From Methanoregula sp. UBA64 (GTDB lineage: Archaea; Halobacteriota; Methanomicrobia; Methanomicrobiales; Methanospirillaceae), in NCBI RefSeq assembly GCF_002502735.1, contig NZ_DAQC01000005.1:62001-126000 (forward strand): a stretch of DNA of 64,000 nt, read 5' to 3'. Under the pieces are notes generated by a model. The model was not told where the DNA came from and ran no database searches. It saw nothing but the letters and a program-made list of their open reading frames with translations. This document shows positions 18,929-27,656 of this stretch, one piece after another. The translations under genes were made by a program, and so were the position numbers. Positions within the stretch are counted from its first letter, which is position 1, and every line of letters begins with the position of its first letter.

Positions 18929-19506
18929 GGCGTCTCCCCCATAAGCGCGAACTTCTCATTTACGAGCCCAAGGCTGGCATCGGTGAGTGTATCCTCGCTG
19001 GCAACAAACGAGAACTTCTCTTTCCCGAAGTCCTCGCTCCTGACCCGGAACCCCTCCGGGCAGATGCATTTCATGGCATAGACGAGATCCTTGTAGAGCG
19101 ACTGGCTCGGGTCGGCGATCTGGATCTCCTCGATCTCCGCTGCGGTTGCCGGGACATTATAGAGGATCACCGTGAACCGGTCCGGCTGCTCGACATGGTC
19201 TTTGCCGAACCGGTCCCAGAAAACTTTGAGCATCTGGGAGAGGTAGGTCTCGTCAGAGATAGAAAGCGTGATCTTTCCTTCGAGGGGATTCACGTTTGCG
19301 ATATCCCCGACTTTTACGATAGTCGTGACTTTTTTTAAGATCCCGACTGCGACGAAGATGGGGACCTTGGGGTCGATGTAGATGTGGATCTTGTGGACCA
19401 CCCTGAGCAGGTTATGGTCGAGCAGCACGTCGTTAGCTATCTGCTTATAGTTCTCGCCGCCCGCCTTCTCGGTACATTCGACCTCGAAATACTCAATGGC
19501 CTGCAT
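18925..19506 (-). CDS. mmp17: Methanogenesis marker 17 protein
   Basis: 193 residues from the ATG at 19506, where MQAIEYFEVEC begins the family's conserved N-terminus; the open frame extends upstream to 19560 but that part reads as low-quality sequence inside mmp15. NPLEGKITLSISDETYLSQ and EGFRVRSEDFGKEKFSF are typical of marker 17. It is a component of the MCR activation complex in Methanothermobacter. It overlaps mmp15 by 14 bases and mmp7 by 4, so translation is coupled along the operon. Confidence 0.88.
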   Translation of the reverse strand: MQAIEYFEVECTEKAGGENYKQIANDVLLDHNLLRVVHKIHIYIDPKVPIFVAVGILKKVTTIVKVGDIANVNPLEGKITLSISDETYLSQMLKVFWDRFGKDHVEQPDRFTVILYNVPATAAEIEEIQIADPSQSLYKDLVYAMKCICPEGFRVRSEDFGKEKFSFVASEDTLTDASLGLVNEKFALMGETP

Positions 19507-20749
19507 CTGTCCCGTCCTTTTTGATAAACCCTGATGCAAGCAGCGCCGAGCCGACCGCACCGATGTACTGGGAGTGCGGCGGGACGACCACGTTGATCTT
19601 TAAGAGTTCGCCCATTGCATGCACTAGTCCCTCGATGAGCGAGGTGCCGCCGACCATGAGCACGGGTTCCTTGATGTCCACTTCCTGGAGCTGCTGCTCG
19701 AAGACCTGTTCGGCAACGCTGTGGCAGGCGGCCGCGGCCACGTCTTCCCGGGTGCTGCCGGCAGCGAGGGCGTTCACGAGGCTCTGGGTGCCAAAGACGA
19801 TACAGTAACTGTTCATGGGAACCCTGCCACCCATGCCTTTCATCGCAAGCGGCCCGAGTTCGGTGATGTCGACCCCGAGGCGCTTCGCGGTCATCTCCAG
19901 GAACCGGCCGCTTGCACCGGCGCAGATGCCACCCATCGTGAAGGTACCGGGGATGCCGTCCATCACCGTGATCGCCTTGTTGTCCATGCCCCCGATATCA
20001 ATCACGGTAGCCGGCCCGTGCTGCGTATTGGCGAGGTAGACCGCGCCTTTCGAGTTCACGGTCAGCTCTTCCTGAATAAGATCGGCGTTGAACTCTTTCC
20101 CCACCAAAAAGCGCCCGTAACCGGTCGTACCGATAGCCTGGACATCGGAAAGTTTTATTCCCGCTTCGGCAAGGGCAGTGTCAACAACGCCATGGGCGCT
20201 CTTGAGCACCTCTCCGGTTGGCATCCAGCCTTTGCCGATGATCTTGTTGTCCTTCATCAGGATGGCCTTGGTTGTCGAGGATCCGGAATCGATCCCGAGC
20301 GTGATGCCCTCCTGAACCTCGCGGGCAAGAAGTGCCCGGCGCCGGGCTATGGTCGTTAAGGCCTCCATCCGGGTAAGGAGCGTTCCCGAAGTCGTGCGCT
20401 CGGTAAACGAGTAGCTGACGACCGGGAGTTTCGAGTGTTCGAGGATATAGCGCCTGAGCTCGTTTCGTACAATTGCGGCTTCGGCACACCGGAAACAGGT
20501 TGCGATAAAGACCGCGTCCGCGTCCACCCGGCCTTCGACAAGCGCAATTGCCCGGGCAATAGCGAGCTTTAGATCTGGACTCCTGACCTCGAGGCCGAAT
20601 GCATCGAAGTCCCGCACAATGTCTTTTAAGGCAATGTCCGGGAAGAAGATCTCGCCGTTTACCGATCTCGCTGCCGCATTGATCTCTTCCTGCACGCCCG
20701 AGTAATCCGCACCGCAGGAGAGCTGGGCGATCCGTACCGGGGCGGTCAT
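19493..20749 (-). CDS. mmp15: Methanogenesis marker 15 protein, BcrA/BadF-type ASKHA ATPase
   Basis: 418 residues from the ATG at 20749, which overlaps the mmp5 stop by 4 bases; the longer open frame to 20950 is antisense-like filler. An N-terminal part with C12 and C85-x2-C88 precedes an ATPase domain with GIDSGSSTTKA (152-162), DIGGMDNKA (251-259) and GGICAGASGRF. That matches activators of 2-hydroxyacyl-CoA dehydratases, whose subunit-bridging 4Fe-4S cluster is held by the Cys before GAS. Such proteins couple ATP hydrolysis to low-potential electron transfer, a suitable chemistry for Ni reduction in MCR. Direct participation is inferred from the operon. Confidence 0.88.
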   Translation of the reverse strand: MTAPVRIAQLSCGADYSGVQEEINAAARSVNGEIFFPDIALKDIVRDFDAFGLEVRSPDLKLAIARAIALVEGRVDADAVFIATCFRCAEAAIVRNELRRYILEHSKLPVVSYSFTERTTSGTLLTRMEALTTIARRRALLAREVQEGITLGIDSGSSTTKAILMKDNKIIGKGWMPTGEVLKSAHGVVDTALAEAGIKLSDVQAIGTTGYGRFLVGKEFNADLIQEELTVNSKGAVYLANTQHGPATVIDIGGMDNKAITVMDGIPGTFTMGGICAGASGRFLEMTAKRLGVDITELGPLAMKGMGGRVPMNSYCIVFGTQSLVNALAAGSTREDVAAAACHSVAEQVFEQQLQEVDIKEPVLMVGGTSLIEGLVHAMGELLKINVVVPPHSQYIGAVGSALLASGFIKKDGTDAGH

Positions 20750-21192
20750 GGTTTCCCCCCGAGTTCGGAAAGGAACTTTTTGACCGCGCTTACGAACTGC
20801 ACGCCTTCTGCCTCGTTTTTCGGGTATTCGAGTTCGAGCCGGGGCATCTTTTTCTGCCGGAGCAGGAATTTTACGAGCTCGTTTGTCCGGGCGCAGCCCA
20901 TGCAGCCGAACGCGAGATCGGCGTTGTTGATGATGATCGCGGCATCGCACGCTTCGATCATGGGGCCGTAGAGCGACATGCGCCCGCGAACCCCGGCCGG
21001 GACCTCGACTGCCGCCCAGGCAAGCCCTTTTTTCGGTTCTTCGGGCGTGATCTGGAGCGGCGGGGATTCGAGGCCCGGTGTCTGGATACGTTCGCGGATC
21101 GCGATCGCCGATCCGAGCGGCTTATGCCCGAACCGGGTCACCATATCAGAGAGGATCAGGCTCGTTGCGGGATAGATGAAGACTTTTGCCAT
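20746..21192 (-). CDS. mmp5: Methanogenesis marker 5 protein
   Basis: 148 residues starting MAKVFIYPATSLILSDMVTR. LAFGCMGCARTNELVKFLL shows a CxxC that may bind a metal or be redox active. The family is methanogen-specific and almost always sits beside mmp6 and mmp15, as here: 2 bases separate it from mmp6 and the stop overlaps mmp15 by 4. No biochemical function is established. A role in MCR maturation or activation is inferred from context only. Confidence 0.88.
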   Translation of the reverse strand: MAKVFIYPATSLILSDMVTRFGHKPLGSAIAIRERIQTPGLESPPLQITPEEPKKGLAWAAVEVPAGVRGRMSLYGPMIEACDAAIIINNADLAFGCMGCARTNELVKFLLRQKKMPRLELEYPKNEAEGVQFVSAVKKFLSELGGKP

Positions 21193-21194
21193 GG

Positions 21195-21653
21195 TCAGGG
21201 CTCCTGTGCATCGATCATTTTCTTTAAGGTGTAGACATCGAGACGGCGGTCCGGGGCGGGCGGCTGTGGCGCGGGTACCGCGGAGAGGTCGAGGTTTTCT
21301 GTCTTTTCAAGGCCGTGCGAGATGTAGGGGAGGATCCCCATCTCGAACTCGATCCCGTGGAAGCCGGGCCGTGCGCCGCCAAGTGTTGCCCGGCACCTCC
21401 GGGCATCGCCGGGCGGGAAGCCCCGGTCCTTGACAAAGATATGGGCCGGGTCCATCTTGCGGACTTCGGCGATGATACGGTCAACCTCCTCCTCCTTTCC
21501 CATGATGACAAGGCCAAAACAGTTCTCCTTTACCATCACGCCTTTTGCTACCTCGTACGCCCGGATGGCGACATCCGACGGGGTAACATTGTAGGACTCC
21601 ACCACCACGTACCGGGTCACGGTCCCGACATTTGCCGGGGTGTATTCGGTCAT
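21195..21653 (-). CDS. mmp6: Methanogenesis marker 6 protein
   Basis: 152 residues. VGTVTRYVVVESYNVTPSDV, then AHIFVKDRGFPPGDARRCRA and a C-terminal Pro-rich linker ending in a helix are in line with marker 6. It is small, soluble and methanogen-specific, without a known activity. The start overlaps the mmp3 stop by 4 bases and mmp5 follows after 2, placing it centrally in the MCR activation operon. Confidence 0.88.
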   Translation of the reverse strand: MTEYTPANVGTVTRYVVVESYNVTPSDVAIRAYEVAKGVMVKENCFGLVIMGKEEEVDRIIAEVRKMDPAHIFVKDRGFPPGDARRCRATLGGARPGFHGIEFEMGILPYISHGLEKTENLDLSAVPAPQPPAPDRRLDVYTLKKMIDAQEP

Positions 21654-23176
21654 CTCTTCACCTCGCGGATGTACACCGTCTGCCGCTCCTTTACTTTTTT
21701 GAGTTTCTCCGTATCGATCACGTGCCCGATAATATTTGTGCCTTCGAACGGCTCCGAGGTCGGCCCGAACTCGCGGCTCGCCGTGAGCCGGACGCCCACG
21801 AGACCGGCGCCTTTCCGGGAATCGTTGGTGATCGCAAGCGCCGCTGCCGGTGCTTCCTCCACGGGACAGTTCTCGGGATAGATCTTTACCGTGGTCGGGA
21901 CCCTGGGCTTAAAGAGGAAGACATCGTCGAAGACAAAGAAGGCCGGCATCATGCCGGCGTCGTGTTCGGCAAGGCCGGTGATGCGCCGGAAGACCTCGCA
22001 GCTCTGGGGAGCATGCGCATCGTCGAGCACGATATCGATCACGTTTGCGACCGGTGCGGTCTTAATCGTCGCAGTCCGGCCGGCAAGGACATCGAGCGTG
22101 GTTCCCGGTTCCTGGGAGACCACGATCCGGTCGGGGCTGTCGGTGTCGATGGCAAGGGTAATTCCCCGCTCTTCTGCCACCTTCTTTGCCTCGGGAACCG
22201 GCATTCCGAGGAGATCGATCCGGGCCGGGACAACCGCGGTACAGAGCAGGTCGCCCTCTTTTGCGAGTTTTACCAGTTCGATCCCGTGGACAACCTGCCC
22301 GACCACGCTGTGTGCCGGGCCGCTCGGGACATCTGCCCGGTAGATATAGATCCCGCCGACCGAGGGGCCTCCCGTGCGTACGGTAACAGAGCCCTCCCGC
22401 CGCGGGTGCACGTACTGGGACGGGACTTCTGTCCCGAGCAGTTTCTGGTCGAGAATATGGGTGCTCGTTGCCCGACCGACGTTAAACCGGCCCCCTTCGA
22501 GGGCGATGAGCAGGTGTTCGACGCTTTCTGCTGCCCCGGTCGCCACCTCTTTTTCTGTGTATCCCTGCGCTACGATCCTGACCCGGGTCACCACGAGCAT
22601 CCCGTCTTCGAGCACGAGCGAGGGATCGGTCGTGGTAAACGAGCGGCTCGTGTCTGCCCAGGAAATGACCTGCTCGATCTTTGTCACCCGGTCGCCGGTT
22701 GCCCAGCGGTCGAGCACGCCCCGGCCGCTCACCACCCGGGCAACAACGCCACCGGTTGTGTCGGCGCCGTGGTCGGCAAGGTGGCGGCTCTTTGCAAAGA
22801 TGAGGTACGAACGCTTCGGGTCGTATCCCCCGCAGCCGAGGATCACGTCGCCCCGCTCGTAGAGGTGCGGTTTCCTGTCCGGCCCAATCCCGGAGGCAAA
22901 CGGCCCGAACGCGGCCGCGTACCGGTCCTCCCAGTGGAGAACCAGGCTGTCTGCGATCCCGGCGCGATCGAAGATGTCCTCGCCGGCCCCGGTGAGTTCG
23001 AGCGTGATCTCGCCCGCAGTGGTCGTGACCGCGATGCTCCCGGTCTTCTCCTGCTCTTTTGTGGCCGGCCGGATCACGGCAACGCTGCAACCGGCGGGAA
23101 ATCCTCCCGTGAGATCGCCAAGCGTGCTCCCCTCTTCAACTTCGCGAAGTTCCCCGTCGAGGTGAACGCGGATCAT
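21650..23176 (-). CDS. mmp3: Methanogenesis marker 3 protein (UPF0288)
   Basis: 508 residues. It begins with a ubiquitin-like beta-grasp stretch (MIRVHLDGELREVEEGSTLG) and continues with a cyclophilin-like region including GGIYIYRADVPSGPAHSVVG and VVHGIELVKLAKEGD. Mmp3 is a known member of the ATP-dependent MCR activation complex with A2, Mmp7, Mmp17 and McrC. It starts 11 bases after the A2 gene. Some databases call it a peptidyl-prolyl isomerase from the fold; isomerase activity cannot be judged here. Confidence 0.9.
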   Translation of the reverse strand: MIRVHLDGELREVEEGSTLGDLTGGFPAGCSVAVIRPATKEQEKTGSIAVTTTAGEITLELTGAGEDIFDRAGIADSLVLHWEDRYAAAFGPFASGIGPDRKPHLYERGDVILGCGGYDPKRSYLIFAKSRHLADHGADTTGGVVARVVSGRGVLDRWATGDRVTKIEQVISWADTSRSFTTTDPSLVLEDGMLVVTRVRIVAQGYTEKEVATGAAESVEHLLIALEGGRFNVGRATSTHILDQKLLGTEVPSQYVHPRREGSVTVRTGGPSVGGIYIYRADVPSGPAHSVVGQVVHGIELVKLAKEGDLLCTAVVPARIDLLGMPVPEAKKVAEERGITLAIDTDSPDRIVVSQEPGTTLDVLAGRTATIKTAPVANVIDIVLDDAHAPQSCEVFRRITGLAEHDAGMMPAFFVFDDVFLFKPRVPTTVKIYPENCPVEEAPAAALAITNDSRKGAGLVGVRLTASREFGPTSEPFEGTNIIGHVIDTEKLKKVKERQTVYIREVKR

Positions 23177-23187
23177 AAAAACCCTTT

Positions 23188-24804
23188 TTATGCCTGCGGG
23201 GCCTGGCTCATGACCTTGCGCTCGTCATCGGTCAGGTGTGCAAGCACATCGGCGGTCTTTCCCATCTCGACGATCTTGCCGCCCCGCATGAGCGCGATCC
23301 GGTCGCAGATGTCGCGGACGAACTCCATGTCGTGCGAGACCACGATGAACGTCTCGTCGATATCGTCCCGGGAGTGCATGATCGAGTGCTTCACGTCGAT
23401 CTTCGTGATCGGGTCCATGGTCCCGGTCGGCTCGTCGAGGATCACGATCTTGGGTTCCCGGATCAGGACCTGTGCGAGCGCGACCCGGTGCCGCTCACCC
23501 TCCGAGAGCTGCCCCGGCATCCGGTCGAGAATATCCTTACTCTTTTCCTCCGAGAACCCCGCCATCTTTAAGGTAATGATCGCTTTTCTCATTGCGAGCT
23601 CCTTGGGGAACTCTAACCCGATCGCATCGGTTAAGTTGTCGAGCACGGTCCGGTGGGGATAGAGGTCGTACTCCTGGTGCAGCAGGCCGATGTACTCCTT
23701 TGCCCGGCCCCGCTGATCGATCCCGGGTTTGGTCATATCGATCCATTCGTCGCCGATCCTGACATTGATCTCGCCGCTTGTCGGCTCGATCAGGCCGGCG
23801 ATGATCCGCGAGAGCGTGGTCTTGCCGGCGCCGCTTTTCCCTATGATCCCGAAGATCTCCTTGGTGTAGACATCGAAGGTCACGCCGTTAACCGCACGCA
23901 CGACCCCGCGGTCGACCGAGATATAGCGCTTGGTGAGATCGCGGGCGGCAACGATCTTCTCGCCCGTCTCGGTATGTTCGAAGGTCTCGGTGTCGTCGCA
24001 GCCTTTCATGAACTCGCCGATGACATCGTTTGGCGTCCCGATCTTTGCGATCGAACCGTCCACGAGGAGGAGGGCTCGGCTTGCCACGTCTTCGATCACC
24101 TGCGAGAAGTGGGAGGTTACGACCATGCCCATATTGTTTGCCGCTGCCGCATCCTTGAGCATCGAGTGGACGATCTTTGCGGTACCCGGGTCGAGTGTCC
24201 CGGTCGGCTCGTCGGCAAAGAGTAAAAAAGGCTCCTTTGCGAGCTGCCGGGCGAGAACCACCCGCTGTTTTTCCCCGCCCGAAAGATCGCGGGCGATATG
24301 CATCATCCGGTGGGAGAGCCGGACCTGGTCGATGAGGTCGGCTGCCCGGTTGATCGCCTTGTCCTGCGGGTAGTTGATATCGTCGAGCGAGTGCAGGACG
24401 TTCTCGATGACCCGGTCGTCGCCGTACAGGGCGAACGTCCGCTGGAACATGATCGCGGTCCGGCGCATCACCCGGCGCTTGAGCGCCTCGTCTTTTTCGT
24501 TCCAGAGGTCCACATCGATGGGTTCGAGTTTTGCACCGCAGTGCGGGCAGGGTTTCCCGGCGGAACTTGCAACATCCATGTAGTCGCATGAAGGACAGGC
24601 CGATACATGGTAGACGATCTTCCCGCTGGTCGGGGGCTGTTCCACGCCCCGCATCAGGTGCATGAGGACTGTCTTCCCGGCCCCGCTCCGTCCGATGATC
24701 CCGAGGATCTCGCCTTCGTGGATCTCAAAGGATATGTTTCTTAGGGCATGTGTGCCGTCGAAATCCATGCAGATGTTCTCGACCGTGATCAGTGGAGCCT
24801 TCAT
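23188..24804 (-). CDS. atwA: Methyl-coenzyme M reductase activation component A2 (twin ABC ATPase)
   Basis: 538 residues with two ABC modules. Walker A motifs are GRSGAGKT (38-45) and GKSGAGKTT (322-330); signatures are LSGGEKQR (174-181) and LSEGERHR in the second half. An insert in the first module carries C70-x2-C73 and C86-x2-C89 (ACPSCDYM, CPHCGAKL), a zinc-ribbon-like knuckle specific to A2. There are no membrane helices, so it is a soluble ATPase. A2 drives reductive activation of the F430 nickel in MCR at the expense of ATP. It is the first gene of the marker operon, with a TATA box at 24842-24854. Confidence 0.95.
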   Translation of the reverse strand: MKAPLITVENICMDFDGTHALRNISFEIHEGEILGIIGRSGAGKTVLMHLMRGVEQPPTSGKIVYHVSACPSCDYMDVASSAGKPCPHCGAKLEPIDVDLWNEKDEALKRRVMRRTAIMFQRTFALYGDDRVIENVLHSLDDINYPQDKAINRAADLIDQVRLSHRMMHIARDLSGGEKQRVVLARQLAKEPFLLFADEPTGTLDPGTAKIVHSMLKDAAAANNMGMVVTSHFSQVIEDVASRALLLVDGSIAKIGTPNDVIGEFMKGCDDTETFEHTETGEKIVAARDLTKRYISVDRGVVRAVNGVTFDVYTKEIFGIIGKSGAGKTTLSRIIAGLIEPTSGEINVRIGDEWIDMTKPGIDQRGRAKEYIGLLHQEYDLYPHRTVLDNLTDAIGLEFPKELAMRKAIITLKMAGFSEEKSKDILDRMPGQLSEGERHRVALAQVLIREPKIVILDEPTGTMDPITKIDVKHSIMHSRDDIDETFIVVSHDMEFVRDICDRIALMRGGKIVEMGKTADVLAHLTDDERKVMSQAPQA

Positions 24805-24841
24805 AATTCCCTTGTATCTAATGTAGAACAGGTGGCATATT

Positions 24842-24854
24842 ACTTTTTATATGC
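24842..24854 (-). promoter_or_regulatory. Promoter of the MCR activation operon
   Basis: On the minus strand the sequence reads CATATAAAAAGTA, centred about 44 bases before the atwA ATG, which predicts a start site near 24820 and a short leader. No other TATA-like site is evident inside the tightly packed operon down to 17483. Confidence 0.5.
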
Positions 24855-24866
24855 TGCCGGTCATCG

Positions 24867-25697
24867 TCACGATCGGGAAGTAGCGGGCCGCTGTACAAGG
24901 TTCCGGACAATCGGCAAAACTTCCCCGACTTCCTTGACCACGAAATCCGCCGCACGGAAGAGTTTTTCGGGGCGTTCGCCGGCCTGCTGGACGGTGAGGA
25001 TCGCGGTGTCTGCTGCCTTAAACGCACAGATATCGTTGATCCCGTCGCCGACCATCACGACATGGTCGTATTCGTCTTTGAGGTCGGTGACGATCTGGGC
25101 CTTGACGGTCGGTGTCGCGACCCCGTACACCCGGTCCCGCGGGATGCCGAGGTGGTCGGCCATGATCTCCAGTTTTGTCGAGCGGTCTCCGGAGGCGATG
25201 AACGTGGGCACACCCATGGTATGAAGGGCGGTAATCGTCTCCTTTGCGCCGTCAAAAGGCCAGCCCCCGGCAGTGATGGCAAACTCGATCGACCGGCTTG
25301 CCATGTTGAGGATGGCACCGGAGTTGAGCGTGAGCGTGGACTCGTCCTTGCAGATCCGCCAGACGTCCCGGATGCATTCCTGGAGATCGCCGACTTTCGT
25401 GACCCGGTCCGAATAGAGCATCCGGCTGATCTCGTCGGCGGTGGTGATCTTCCGCGTGCAGCTGATCCCAAAACCGATCTCGTTTTTTGTGAGGTACTCC
25501 GAGAGAAGTTCGTCTTTTTCTGTGGATATCAGGTGCTTTGAGTGGACAGGGAGCACGATGAGCACCCGGTCGGGGCTTGCAAACGTGAGCGTGGTCGTCT
25601 CGACTCCCGGCATAAGTACCTGGCGTGCAACATCCTTTGCTACCCGGTAGGTGGAAAGGAGCGTACCGGCACTGTCAAAGACCACAGCGACTGTCAT
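24867..25697 (-). CDS. HAD superfamily hydrolase, methanogen type
   Basis: 276 residues. HAD motif I is altered to VVFDSAGTLL (DxxGT, with the usual second Asp replaced by Ala), motif II is FIASGDRSTK, motif III Lys is in the PTVKAQIV region and motif IV is MVGDGINDICAF, as in P-type ATPase-like and phosphatase HADs. The nucleophile Asp is present but the general acid Asp of DxD is missing, so phosphatase activity is doubtful. It stands on the same strand 62 bases upstream of atwA, behind the atwA promoter, and similar HADs are seen near marker genes. Role unknown. Confidence 0.8.
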   Translation of the reverse strand: MTVAVVFDSAGTLLSTYRVAKDVARQVLMPGVETTTLTFASPDRVLIVLPVHSKHLISTEKDELLSEYLTKNEIGFGISCTRKITTADEISRMLYSDRVTKVGDLQECIRDVWRICKDESTLTLNSGAILNMASRSIEFAITAGGWPFDGAKETITALHTMGVPTFIASGDRSTKLEIMADHLGIPRDRVYGVATPTVKAQIVTDLKDEYDHVVMVGDGINDICAFKAADTAILTVQQAGERPEKLFRAADFVVKEVGEVLPIVRNLVQRPATSRS

Positions 25698-25767
25698 GAA
25701 TTATCCCCGGGAAGAAGGTCTATGTAGCATCCCCGCGGTACTGGATAAGTAGAGGCGGCGTTCACTC

Positions 25768-26730
25768 ATGATCGTATCTGAAACGGCAGACAAGATAAAG
25801 CGCATGGAAATCCGGGGAGCGGGCCGGATCGCCCGGGCGGCAGCAGAAGCCCTGCGGGACGGTGCCCTTGCATCCCGGGCAGTAACCACCGAAGCGTTCC
25901 GGCAGGAGATGGACATGGCGGCGGCAACGCTCCTTTCCACCCGCCCGACCGCGGTCTCGCTCCCGAATGCCGTCCACATGGTGATGGCCGGGATCGAAAA
26001 GCACCTGACCGTGGACGAGGCAAAGGCCGGCCTTGTGACCCGGGCCGACGAGTTTATCCGGTCCTCGCAGCATGCGGTGGAACGGATCGCCGGGTTTGGT
26101 TCCCGCCATATCCGTGACGGCGATACGATCCTGACGCACTGCAATTCCGAGGTCGCCCTTGGCTGCATCATTGCGGCGCATAAGGAAGGAAAGGAGATCG
26201 AGGTCTTTGCCACTGAAGTCCGGCCGCGGAACCAGGGGCTCATCACGATAAAAACCTTAAACGACGCCGGGATCAAGACAAACTTCATCGTGGACTCGGC
26301 GGTCCGGTCGTTCATCCACGATGTCGATCTCGTGGTGGTCGGGGCTGATGCAGTGACCGTGAACGGTGCGGTGGTCAACAAGATCGGAACCTCGCAGGTG
26401 GCCCATGCGGCTGTGGAAGCACGGGTGAACGTGATGGTCGCGGCCGAGACCTACAAGTTTGCGCCCCGCACGATCCTTGGCGAGCTCATCAAAATCGAGG
26501 AGCGGGCGGGCAGCGAAGTCCTGCCGGACGAGATCGCAAAAACCCTCCCAAATGTCACGGTCCGGAACCCGGCATTCGATGTGACGCCGGCGGAGTATAT
26601 CGACCTGATCGTGACCGAGAAGGGTGCGATCCCGCCGCAGATGGCGTACGTGATCATCCGGGATTACCTGGGCTGGGAGATCGGGGAGTTTGGCGATCCG
26701 CTCATGACCGGCGGGCTCAACAACGAATAA
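25768..26730 (+). CDS. Ribose 1,5-bisphosphate isomerase (eIF2B-like family)
   Basis: 320 residues. GDTILTHCNSEVALGCI, EVFATEVRPRNQG and VVGADAVTVNGAVVNKIGT are the conserved core of the eIF2B alpha/MTNA/R15P isomerase superfamily; the Cys in HCNS and the Asp in GADA are the catalytic pair in archaeal R15P isomerase. The enzyme converts ribose 1,5-bisphosphate to ribulose 1,5-bisphosphate in the archaeal AMP salvage route that ends in form III RubisCO. Neither the AMP phosphorylase nor RubisCO is in the window. An eIF2B-like regulatory protein is the alternative; the length and motifs favour the isomerase. Confidence 0.85.
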   Translation: MIVSETADKIKRMEIRGAGRIARAAAEALRDGALASRAVTTEAFRQEMDMAAATLLSTRPTAVSLPNAVHMVMAGIEKHLTVDEAKAGLVTRADEFIRSSQHAVERIAGFGSRHIRDGDTILTHCNSEVALGCIIAAHKEGKEIEVFATEVRPRNQGLITIKTLNDAGIKTNFIVDSAVRSFIHDVDLVVVGADAVTVNGAVVNKIGTSQVAHAAVEARVNVMVAAETYKFAPRTILGELIKIEERAGSEVLPDEIAKTLPNVTVRNPAFDVTPAEYIDLIVTEKGAIPPQMAYVIIRDYLGWEIGEFGDPLMTGGLNNE

Positions 26731-26831
26731 CCCCGCCTTTTGTACCGTGCCGATGCGTTTATTGAATACGAATATCAGATGAGTACGGGAGAATCCGGGC
26801 CGGCATGTTACCGCGGCCGGAGGAACTATCC

Positions 26832-27656
26832 ATGGAAATACCTTTTACCAAACTGCACGGGAACGGCAACGATTTCGTGCTGATCGATGAATATAACGGA
26901 ACGGTCATTCCCGACGAGATGAAAGGGCAGTTTGCGGCCCTGTACTGCGACCGCCGCTTCGGGATTGGCGCGGACGGCATTCTCTTCCTTTCAAAGCCGA
27001 CAAAGACCGCCGATATCCGGATGCGGATCTTCCAGCCCGACGAGAGCGAGGCCGAGATGTGCGGGAACGGGATCCGCTGCCTTGCAAAGTACGCGTACGA
27101 TGCGGGGTACGTCAGGGAAACCTGTACGGTCCAGACAGAGACCGGGGTACTCCCGGTCACCCTGCGGTACGCAAAGGAGGAATTTTTTGCAACGATCGGG
27201 ATGGGCGAGCCGAAGTTTATCCGAAACGAGATCCCGGCGACCGGCAACGGCGAGTACTGCGAGAAGATCGGGGAATTTACGGTCTTTGCAGCAAACACCG
27301 GCGTACCGCACGCGGTGGTCCTTGTCGATGTTGTGGACGGCGTCGACATAGCCGTGGCAGCGCCGCCGATCCGGCATCACAGGACGTTCCTGCACGGGGC
27401 AAACGTGAACTTCGTGCAGAAGACCGGTGACGACTCGATCCGGATCCGCACGTTCGAGCGCGGGGTCGAAGACGAGACGCTCTCCTGCGGTACCGGGGCA
27501 ACGGCATCCGCGGCTATCGTGCACCACCTCGGGTACATGAAGGGCCCGGTCAAAGTCGATACCAAGGGCGGGCCCCTGACGATCTCTTTTGGCCCGGACG
27601 GGGCAAAGATGGAAGGGCCGGCGGCAACGGTGTTCTCCGGTTCCATCCCGTTTTGA
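26832..27656 (+). CDS. dapF: Diaminopimelate epimerase
   Basis: 274 residues from the ATG at 26832, which has GGAGG about 9 bases upstream; the open frame starts at 26805 but the family's N-terminus is MEIPFTKLHGNGNDFVLID. The two active-site cysteines are in MCGNGIRC (C77) and LSCGTGATAS (C219). It racemises LL-diaminopimelate to the meso form, the precursor of lysine. It follows the isomerase gene by about 100 bases on the same strand. The gene downstream of the 645-base gap that follows is on the opposite strand. Confidence 0.95.
   Translation: MEIPFTKLHGNGNDFVLIDEYNGTVIPDEMKGQFAALYCDRRFGIGADGILFLSKPTKTADIRMRIFQPDESEAEMCGNGIRCLAKYAYDAGYVRETCTVQTETGVLPVTLRYAKEEFFATIGMGEPKFIRNEIPATGNGEYCEKIGEFTVFAANTGVPHAVVLVDVVDGVDIAVAAPPIRHHRTFLHGANVNFVQKTGDDSIRIRTFERGVEDETLSCGTGATASAAIVHHLGYMKGPVKVDTKGGPLTISFGPDGAKMEGPAATVFSGSIPF

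Noticed and set aside
21632..23662. 676-codon plus-strand frame opposite mmp3
   Set aside because: It is the antisense shadow of mmp3 and the end of atwA in GC-rich sequence; the minus-strand products have clear family motifs and operon spacing.
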